Assembly: GCA_911387785.2 (NCBI GenBank) | Contig: OU426978.1 | Location: 207,684,958-207,748,957 of the forward strand | Source: Aelia acuminata | Taxonomy: Eukaryota > Arthropoda > Insecta > Hemiptera > Pentatomidae | DNA: 64,000 nt | Direction: 5' to 3' | Part shown: positions 56,161 through 64,000 of the stretch, in pieces | How the letters are laid out: every line of letters begins with the position of its first letter | Numbering within the stretch: the stretch's first letter is position 1 | The notes under the pieces: model-generated | What the model was told of the DNA's origin: nothing | The model's input: only the letters and a program-made list of their open reading frames with translations | Database searches by the model: none | Position numbers and translations under genes: made by a program

Positions 56161-56765
56161 GCCTGTTCGTACCTCCCCCCCCCCCCCCTCTACCCCAACC
56201 ATTCGGGCCTTAAGGTGAAATTTTTTTTCTACAGCAAGGAAGAATAAATTATTTTTTCTATTTAATAGTTAAGGAAGAACTTCATTTTCTGACGTTTTTC
56301 TTTACAAAAGTTTCCTGTAATCTTCCTGGAATATATGAAATCACTAAGAATGTTGCATAGTCTTGGAAATTAATCTTTCTACATTCTGATATTTACTTCC
56401 CTACTGATTTTGTTTTTTCAAAAACAGTCATAAGATTGCTTATTTTTCTGACAATGGAGAGGAAGATAGTCTTCTAAGTGGTAAGAACGACATCAAATAG
56501 GTTTCTATCCATGGAGAGGCAACAAAACAATAAGTAGCCTCGTGAAGCTGAGGGGCCTAACCCACCAAAACCAAAGTTTTAGAGGTGTAAGGCGCCTGGC
56601 CCGAAAACGTGGAACGTGTATGTGTCATAAAGCCCGGGTAGAAACCATTGAAATTCATTTTTCTTATTTCGATATTTTAGTTTTCTGAAATCCCGTTATA
56701 AAAAAGATAAGTTGATAAACCAAAGTTCTAATGAATCACTATGTTACTATGAATCACCATTACAG
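56161..56765. other. No gene seen
   Basis: Includes a C run at 56176-56187. 56.52-56.66 kb is less AT-rich but without a frame. It may be Helitron body. Confidence 0.45.
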
Positions 56766-57031
56766 TCATGGGCGGATCCAGCCGATTGTAAAGGGGGGGG
56801 GCTGCATCCTAATGGGGGGAGGCTGCAGCCCTATTGCCCTTCATTTGGATCTGCCGATCAGCTTTTTCACCTTCCCACAACTGAAATTCTACCTGTTCTG
56901 CGCATTTTTGTTCTTTAACTTGCTTCCTTACTTTAAGGAAAATCAAATTCTATCTTTAAATGACGAAAATTATTCCAAATAGAGGGGCTCCAGCCCCCAT
57001 AGCATCCCCTCCCCTCAGTTCCGCCAATGAC
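56766..57031. mobile_element. Short TIR element with GGCGGATCCAG ends
   Basis: GTCATGGGCGGATCCAG at the left is mirrored by CTCAGTTCCGCCAATGAC at the right. It holds G-rich runs and GGCTGCATCC/GGCTGCAGCC direct repeats. Short open frames inside are not credible genes. Confidence 0.5.
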
Positions 57032-57421
57032 TAAAGTAGACTCCTGCTTATCCCTCCTCGTCGGAACGGATACATTGCCGTTTAAGTGAATGAGCCGGTC
57101 GATCCGGAAAAGTGTATAAAAAAGCAGCACTATATATTATTATAACTTCTATATTTCGATAAAACCCAAATGCAACACACAACCTATTTTACAAAGGCTA
57201 TATAGTTATTAATTAAAGAAACCTTTTTTGGGCCAATTTTATTTAACAATTTATTTTTTTTTCGTTTATACGCACCTTAATGTCAACTGACGAAATTTCT
57301 TGTGATATATAGGAAGCTATTTCTTTTTTAATGAAATGAATGGAGGATACGGATTTTGTTTCAAGATCAATTTTACTTCGAAGAGATTTGTTTTACTGGA
57401 GTTCGGTAAAAAATAAAAAAA
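57032..57421. other. No gene seen
   Basis: AT-rich spacer before the HINE-like array. Confidence 0.5.
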
Positions 57422-57849
57422 TTTGGTGCGTGCGCGCAACACACAACTTTCACTTACCAACTTACTTAAAATAGAAATTAATGCGTTTTTTTAATTCCAC
57501 TTCTTAAAGTTACACATTTTTCCACATTCATTTCTTATTTTTGTTTTCATTTGCTCTGTAAAAAACACTAATTTATTTTATTAATAAATAAAAGTTTATA
57601 CTTGTGATAATTCAGCAATGCAAGCATGATACCCCAAGTCGTCTGATTTTATAATTCTCTGTGTACTTGATGAAAATTTCATTTAGTTACCATGAAACAA
57701 ATAATTTCCATGAAATGAACGGCTTTGATTATGAACAATGATCTGTCATTAAAGGCGTACTACACATGCATGGGCTCAACGTGTTTTATGAGTTGACTGA
57801 ATATTTTTCTTTTTTTCTCCTCTAAAATGTTTGCTATCACATCTTTGGC

Positions 57850-59100
57850 ATTTATATACATCAAATACCCAGTTTGATTAAAATCGTTGAAGCCGTTTTT
57901 GAGTAAATAAAAAAAAACACGTGAAAATAATACAAAATTTATTAAGTAAAGTCCCCCCTCCATTTGACCAATTTTGATTTAATGTTGGCTATCACATCTC
58001 TGGCATATATATACATCAAATACCCAATTTGATCTAAATCGTTGAAGCCGTTTTTGAGTAAATAAAAATCTGGTGCGTGCACGCAACACACAACTTTCAC
58101 TTACCAACTTAATTAGATTAGAAAATAATGCGTTTTGTTAATGCCACTTCTCAAAGTTACACATTTTTCCATATTCATTTCGTTTTCATTTGCTCTATAA
58201 AAAAAAACTTTTTTTTATTATTAAATAAAAGTTTTTACTTGTAATAATTCGGCAATGCAAGCATAATACTCCAAGTCGTCTGATTTTATTATTCTCTATG
58301 TACTTGTTGAAAATCTCATTTAGTTACCATGAAACAAATAATTTCCATTAAATGAACAGAACGGCTTTAATTATGAAAAAGCCGTTTTTGAGTAATTAAA
58401 AAAACACGTGCAAATGATACAAAATTTAGTAAGTAAAGTCCCCCCTCCGGTTAATCAATTTTGATGAAATTTTTACAGTCATATCTCGGGCACATAAATA
58501 CATCAAATACTCAGTTTAATCAAAATGGTTAGAGCCGTTTTTGAGAAAATCGAAAAAAACCTAAAAAGTTATTAAATAAAGTACCCCCTCCGGTTAATCA
58601 ATTTTGATGAAATTTTTACAGTCATATCTCGGGCATATAAATACATCAAATACCTAATTTGATCAAAACCGTTAAAGCCGTTTTTGAGTAAATAAAAAAA
58701 AAACACGTGAAAATGATACGAAATTTTTTAAGTAAAGTCCCCCTTCCGGTTAATCAATTTTGATGAAATCTCTACAGTCATATCTCGGGCACATAAATAC
58801 ATCAAATACCCAATTTGATCAAAATCGTTAAAGCCGTTTTTGAGTAAATAAAAAAAACACGTGAAAATGATACGAAATTTCTTAAGTAAAGTCCCCCCTC
58901 CGGTTAATCAATTTTGATGAAATTTTTACAGTCACATCTCTGGCATATAAGTACATCAAATACTCAGTTTAATCAAAATGGTTAGAGCCGTTTTTGAGAA
59001 AATCGAAAAAAACCTAAAAAGTTATTAAATAAAGTACCCCCTCCCTTTGAGCAATTTTGATGAAATTTTTGCTGTCACATCGCGGGCATATACCTAAACT
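57850..59100 (+). repeat. ~150-bp tandem units of the HINE-like family
   Basis: AGCCGTTTTTGAG recurs at 57891, 58046, 58380, 58533, 58676, 58833 and 58986, mostly 143-157 bp apart. Each unit also has CCTCCGGTTAATCAATTTTG and CATATAAATACATCAAATAC or close variants. The 334-bp step is where the inner element begins. Confidence 0.85.
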
Positions 59101-59313
59101 AAATACCAAATTTCAGGTTCGCACCGTTTATAGTTTTTGAGCTAGTCTGTTCACATACACACACACACACACACAGACCATTTCGCGGGACTTGGTTAAT
59201 TTGACTCAGGGGACCCCAAAACGTGTATTTCCGTTGAAAACCGGAAGTCGAAATTTTTCACGATCGCAGTACTTCCACTTACTATATATTTCATATATAG
59301 GTAAGTGAAAGTA
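58069..59313 (+). mobile_element. HINE-like element (inner copy, complete)
   Basis: TCTGGTGCGTGCACGCAACA start, about five ~150-bp units, CA run, GGGGACCCCAAAACGTGTAT, TTTTTCACGATCGCAGTACT, hairpin ACTTACTATATA-tttca-TATATAGGTAAG, and TGAAAGTA end. It is flanked by A runs on both sides. No target duplication beyond A is visible, as expected of rolling-circle elements. Confidence 0.8.
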
Positions 59314-59752
59314 AAAATAACAGGTGAAAATGATACAAAATTTATTAAGTAATGTCCCCCCTCCGGTTGATCAATTTTGATGAAATTTTTAGTCATATCT
59401 CGGGCATATCAATACATCAAATACTCAGTTTAATCAAAATTGTTGGAGCCGTTTTTGAGAAAACCAAAAAAATGTAAAAGTTATTAAATAAAGTACCCCT
59501 CTGGGCAATTTTGATGAAATTTTTGCTGTCACATCGCGGGCATATACATATAATAAATATCTAATTTCAGGGTTCGCATGGTTTATAGTTTTTGAGCTAG
59601 TCTGTTCACACACATACGCACACGCACGCGGACGCGGGACACACACAGTCCATTTCGCGGGACATGGTTTTTTGGACTCAGTGAAAGTGGAAATTTTTCA
59701 CGATCGCAATACTTCCCCTTACTATATATTTCATATCTAGGTAAGTGAAAGT

Positions 59753-60858
59753 ATAAAACAAAAGACTTTTTGCCTACATTTTAATTTATTTAAGATCTAT
59801 CGAACCTCAACATAATACAAATTTTAACAAAATTTTTTATTGAGAATATGACAAAATTATAAATGTTTTTAAGGATTTTAAAAAGAATTTTTATCTTTTA
59901 CAGCGTCTATCGGTTTATCCGAAGAGTCGGTTAAACGGGAACCGGTAAAGTGGGAGTATACTGTAATTGGTAAATGTAAGAGTGCAATTTTCCAACGCTA
60001 CAATTAAGTCTAAATCAGACGAAACAACATTTTTAGAACCTAAACACGACAGGTCCTAGCATTTGCTGTAACGTAATACAATAAGTAGTTGACCACGTGC
60101 GGCGGAGGAACCTAACCCAGGCGTTATCTCAGAAATGATACGTTTTAGGGCTTTAAAACGCTTACCCCAGTTTAGTTCTAAAGAACTAAACTGGTTCTTA
60201 ATGCTCGTATCGCAATCCATAAAACCCAATTTTATTCGTTTCGATCCGTTGAGTCAGTACGTTTAGGTCGATATTTTATTTTGGACCAAAAAATGAACAC
60301 TGTGAATGCAATTCGCAAAAGCTCCGTGAAATTCTGAATCCAACGATACCACATTCGTGGCATTTGAGCACGGTAGGACCTTATAATTGATGAAAAACCG
60401 ATTTTTACGCTTTGTGAAATAATATATGTGGGATTATTTTGCATCGATATACTGTTGACAAAATAAAATGACTGCGAAACTAATGTATATATTTTTCTTA
60501 TTCAGAGGAGACCGAAATATAATAATAAACAGTTTGAAGTTACGAGCTTTTAACCAAGAAAAACTATTCTGTAAATAATAATCAGTCGCTGATAATGTTC
60601 GTAACTAACTGCTGATTGTGGATATTAAGGAGGAGTGATTTCATAATGTTACGATTACAGTGTTACAGCGCTGTGTAACCCTGACTGACTGTCCTAGTTC
60701 TACAGTCACCTCTCACAGTCAAGGAACTGTGACATTATTGTACTACAAGGAAACCAGGGGTTCATATAATAATTATCTGTAATCAACATAATAAATAATA
60801 ATAATACGATAAAATAATAGCTTCAAGAAAGTAAACATTACTGAATTTAAATATATAT
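59753..60858. other. No gene; Tigger-like scrap
   Basis: 59920-59972 reads, on the minus strand, CAGTATACTCCCACTTTACC then GGTTCCCGTTTAACCGACTC, which resembles a Tigger/pogo TIR; no partner end was found to the left. A small palindrome AGTTTAGTTCTAAAGAACTAAACT (broken at its centre) lies at 60172-60192. Nothing else. Confidence 0.4.
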
Positions 60859-61012
60859 ACTGGGTGTCCCAGACCTAGTGTAAAAAAAAAAAATTGGCGT
60901 TTGGCACCGCATGCTAAACGGGGTAGAATGGTGCAGAAACGAGTTTCCTATCTCAATCTGTTGATGAGATAGAATTTTTGCCCCAATTAGACCCAAATTT
61001 TGGCTGATTACC

Positions 61013-61290
61013 TAATGTTACATAAACGAATATTTTTTTATTCATTTTTTTTAATACCTATAAAAAATAACAATTTAGGATTATTTGAAGAAATTAAGTA
61101 CACCAACAGAAAAATGACATTTCATAATGTGCCCTGCTATCATTAGCCCTGACAATGATATCACGTTCTGATTGGAATTAGTGTTATTTTTCTGTTGGTT
61201 TACTTAATTTCTTCAAATAATCCTAAATTGTTATTTTTTATAGGTATTAAATAAACGAAAAAAAAAAGGTACGTTTATGTAATATTAAAC
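61013..61290. repeat. ~105-bp inverted repeat with 65-bp spacer
   Basis: AATACCTATAAAAAATAACA, ATTTAGGATTATTTGAAGAA and ATTAAGTACACCAACAGAAA on the left are mirrored on the right from 61183 to 61290. It lies 150 bp after CTGGGTGTCCCAGACC, which looks like a DNA-transposon end but whose partner was not found. Confidence 0.75.
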
Positions 61291-62768
61291 ATTTTTTTAA
61301 TATTTTTCGAGACACATTTATGCTTCTAATAATCTATCGTAAAAAAAAAAAGTCCATAAAGGTTGGTAGATTAAGAGACATAACATGATCTTTGTAACTA
61401 CTGCATTGAGGGAGTGACTGAATAATTTAAAATAGAAATCACAAAAAACTCAAATCAAACAACACATCACCCAAGCTACTATGTGTCAGAAAAAGATCAA
61501 CTGCTGGAGCAGTTTTAATAATGCTATTTTTTATAGTCGAAGTTATACTATAAAAGGGATAATGCTAAAATAATTAAAAGTGAAATTCAAGGACTAAATA
61601 ATTAGATTATGTATGCACTTGTTTTAAATCCATTTATAAATCCGCGCCTGACAACAGATACTTTTTAATTTTTTTTTTTATACATTTTGTAAATCATGAC
61701 AGTTAGACCACACTCTATGTAATGATATGAGAGATTAACATGTGAGGGATTAACACTTTGCATATATAATGGAGATAAGTGGAGCAGCACAAGTAATTTT
61801 CTTAAATAGCTAATGAAGAACTTTTCTCCCTTTGAAAACTCAATGATTAACTAGATTTGCACTGGTGAGGGACTAATACGTTTGATTGGCTGGTCCTGTT
61901 TTTACCCAACTGATTAATTAATAAACTGTACGTAATTAAACACAAATTATAGCCCCTTCAGGTACATAAAATTGTAATTAAACAGATTAACTAAGGAGAA
62001 CCATTTTTTTTATAATGTCAAAATCAAAACCTTATAGCAAAGAAAAAGAACTCCCAATATTACCAGGCCCCCCCAGTATTATAACAGACGTAATAATTAA
62101 GAGTATTTCAAATTCTCTAAAAATAAAGAGAGCAAATTAGCTACTTTAAGGCTTCGAATGAAATTCAGCTGAAGTAAAGTATTTATACTTTGAAGCATCG
62201 AAAGACCACAACTGTATGGCACTCACGAAATTTCCTCATTCCTGCAATGCAAGAAACAAATTTATTGGTAAAACACATTAGCTGAATGTTATTACCCTGC
62301 TCCAAACCGGATTAAGCAAACAAAAAAAAAAAAACATTTTTTTTCTTTAAGGACAATTCAATTTTTTTTTTTTTTTTTTTTGCAAAATTCTTTTCTTTGT
62401 TTTCCTGTTAAAATATTCAGTTGGATTACATCATAGATGACCTTCCGTGTAGTGCTCAGTATTCTTCGAGAGTAGCCTTCTACTGGTTTTTAAGTTGTTT
62501 TCTTTTTTAGTACTTAATATTCAGTAGTTGACTTTCGAATTAATTAAAGATCCATCAGTATCTTTATTGTTACCATATGATTTTAAACATTATATGACTA
62601 CTTCTTTCACACTTAAAAAACTGATAAATAAGTAATCATTGTGCATTGATGAAACGAAAACAATATTCGAAATCGAGGTAACCGAGAAAAAAAAAAAAAG
62701 GTTGGTGGTGGTAACGCATATGTCTTTATATGTGTAAATTTGTCAGTGAACATTTGTTTAATCAAGTA
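61291..62768. other. No gene seen
   Basis: AT-rich with several poly-A/T runs (62320-62383). No supported frame. Confidence 0.5.
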
Positions 62769-63716
62769 CAGTCAAAATGTTTTATAACGACACCGGCTAT
62801 AACGTACAATCGGATATAACAAACAAAATAATCGGCCCCATGAAATAACATAAAGAAAAAAGCATTAATATCGCTTACAACGGACATCGGTTATAGTGAA
62901 CAGTTCGGTTAGAGCCAACATTTTCTTGGAACAGTAGCAATTAAAATGTTGCTTACAGCGTACATTTCAAGACAAAGTTCTACAAAATGAAGAAAAACAG
63001 TTTTGTTTACCTCAATCCACTCGACAGTGTCTCAATTCAGTTCTCTCTTGTCTTTATACACGGAAACATGCCATGACAACAATATATGTACGATTGAGGA
63101 ACAGTTTGGGATAGTTTGCCGAGTCGATTCCGCGAGTACGATTGCCCGTGAATTAAAAACATCTCGTTCAACTAGATATGAAACTCTAGTAGGTAATTGT
63201 CAAAGAATCTTTCTCGGTTGTCTCCACTTCAATCGAAAACATTTTTTTGCCGAACTACGAGGAAGGCGACAGGCAAGAATGACAGATTTTTTTATTTAAC
63301 TTACTTATTTATATGTTTACCCTTTTTTCATTGTATATTTTTTAATTTAATTTAATTTTTTATAAAATTTAAAATGTCTATATAGATTTTTTTTAGAATA
63401 CCAAGATTTTAACATTTTGCATTATGAGTATTGTTTATTTAGTACCTCATTATGTATTTTAATAGTTATTAATTATTATGCACTTAAATTGACGTAAGAT
63501 TACTTATGTACTTAAACTATGTATGATGAAAATATGTATCGATAATGCTCAATATTTAACAGACCCAAAATTAATACGAAGAGACTATAGGAACCAGTGT
63601 AACAACGCTTACAGCGAACCGTTCGTTATAACCGATAATACCGCTTAAAGAGAACATCGGCTATAACGTACAAAAACCTCCAGTCCCTTGAAGTTCGTTA
63701 TAAACGATTTTGACTG
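62769..63716. mobile_element. Tigger/pogo DNA transposon, internally deleted
   Basis: Left CAGTCAAAATGTTTTATAAC and right, read inward, CAGTCAAAATCGTTTATAAC. TA on both flanks (62767-62768 and 63717-63718). Multiple subterminal TATAAC motifs are typical of Tigger. At 948 bp it is too short for a full transposase. Confidence 0.85.
63003..63299 (+). pseudogene. Residual transposase frame in the Tigger element
   Basis: The 98-codon frame includes STIARELKTSRSTRYETLV, vaguely like a helix-turn-helix, and ends GRRQARMTDFFI. Many Tigger transposases end in a similar 'ITDFF' tail. No CENP-B domain or DDE triad is present, so it is at most a fusion of the terminal bits left after internal deletion. 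Confidence 0.4.
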
Positions 63717-64000
63717 TACCTTCTATCCAACAGTAGGCTGTTATGTCCATTAATGTTTTCTATGTAAATATGTGGACTGGAGAGCTTTTATTTACTTACC
63801 TAAAGTTAATATTCGACTAGTTTTTGACATCAATTCAACAATTGCTCATTTTATAATCCTTTTTCACCAAAGGGGAAAGCTAAGAGCAGGAGTACTCTCT
63901 GGAGGCGCTTGGCTAACCATCATCGCTTTGAAGAAGTGGGTTACCCGTTGCATTGAGGAGTTCATTATGCTGAGAGTAACAATATCCCCGACAATAGGTT
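63717..64000. other. No gene seen
   Basis: The last 300 bp become less AT-rich after 63870, which might herald a feature beyond the window. Confidence 0.4.

Larger units (their letters stand above)
57422..59752 (+). mobile_element. HINE-like element (outer copy, split)
   Basis: The 5' end TTTGGTGCGTGCGCGCAACA is at 57422. Its units run to AGTAAATAAAAA at 58068 and resume at 59314 with AAAATAACAGGTGAAAATGA. The 3' end, with ATCGCAATACTTCCCC, the hairpin and GGTAAGTGAAAGTA, is at 59752. The internal interval 58069-59313 is a second complete copy inserted in the A run of a unit. Confidence 0.8.

Noticed and set aside
57760..59646. Minus-strand frames of 66-70 codons across the HINE-like units
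   Set aside because: They follow the period of the ~150-bp tandem repeats and share the same peptide pieces (INFVLFS/LINFVSFS), so they are by-products of the repeat.
1..64000. CRISPR arrays, operons, prophage or other prokaryotic systems
   Set aside because: No spaced direct repeats of that type, no ribosome-binding-site/gene arrays, and the elements present are all eukaryotic.
1..64000. Telomeric TTAGG arrays or rDNA
   Set aside because: No tandem TTAGG/CCTAA blocks and no rRNA-like conserved stretches were noticed.

Overview
The window looks like gene-poor nuclear DNA of an arthropod, most likely an insect. It is AT-rich, full of homopolymers and microsatellites, has no bacterial gene organisation, and is packed with animal transposable elements (TEs). 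I cannot name the species. No complete host gene is visible. The best host candidate is one GC-rich coding exon on the minus strand at 2120-2707, with a good splice acceptor and donor; its protein is acidic and disordered and I do not recognise it. Two weaker exon candidates lie near 24.2 kb and 31.1 kb.

Layout. 0-6 kb: the orphan exon, a Helitron 3' end at 2787, and a 5'-truncated Jockey-type LINE with 9-bp target duplications (4231-5443). 6.9-17.4 kb: a 77-bp direct duplication, unknown repeats shared between 7.6-8.3 and 12.9-13.6 kb, a near-perfect 266-bp palindrome (9283-9548), two TIR elements (10731-11549 and 16305-17203) and tRNA-derived SINE copies. 18.1-20.1 kb: a Penelope-like element with an open RT plus GIY-YIG frame and a hammerhead-ribozyme-like fold at its 3' end. 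20-31 kb: LINE scraps, repeat pairs, a MITE with a recognisable empty site, and a Helitron cluster with an OTU-domain fragment.

31.7-38 kb: a DD41D-type Tc1/mariner transposon with identical 133-bp TIRs but a substituted first catalytic Asp (31765-33325), a Helitron helicase remnant, a palindromic pair of Penelope-type hammerhead motifs, a frameshifted THAP zinc-finger exon facing a SWIM/YqaJ-like remnant, and the 3' end of a second mariner. 38-49 kb: foldback repeats, a pogo-like element with TIRs (42428-43646), two degenerate LINEs and an 890-bp Helitron (46595-47484) carrying the N-terminus of a Helitron protein. 53-60 kb: several copies of one Helentron/HINE-like family with ~150-bp internal tandem units, a CA/GT microsatellite and a terminal hairpin, including one copy nested inside another. 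62.7-63.7 kb: a deleted Tigger/pogo element.

The window therefore records nested, mostly dead mobile elements rather than a pathway of cooperating genes. The most informative items are the hammerhead ribozymes, the HINE-like family, the mariner with perfect ends and a broken active site, the THAP/SWIM pair and the orphan exon.
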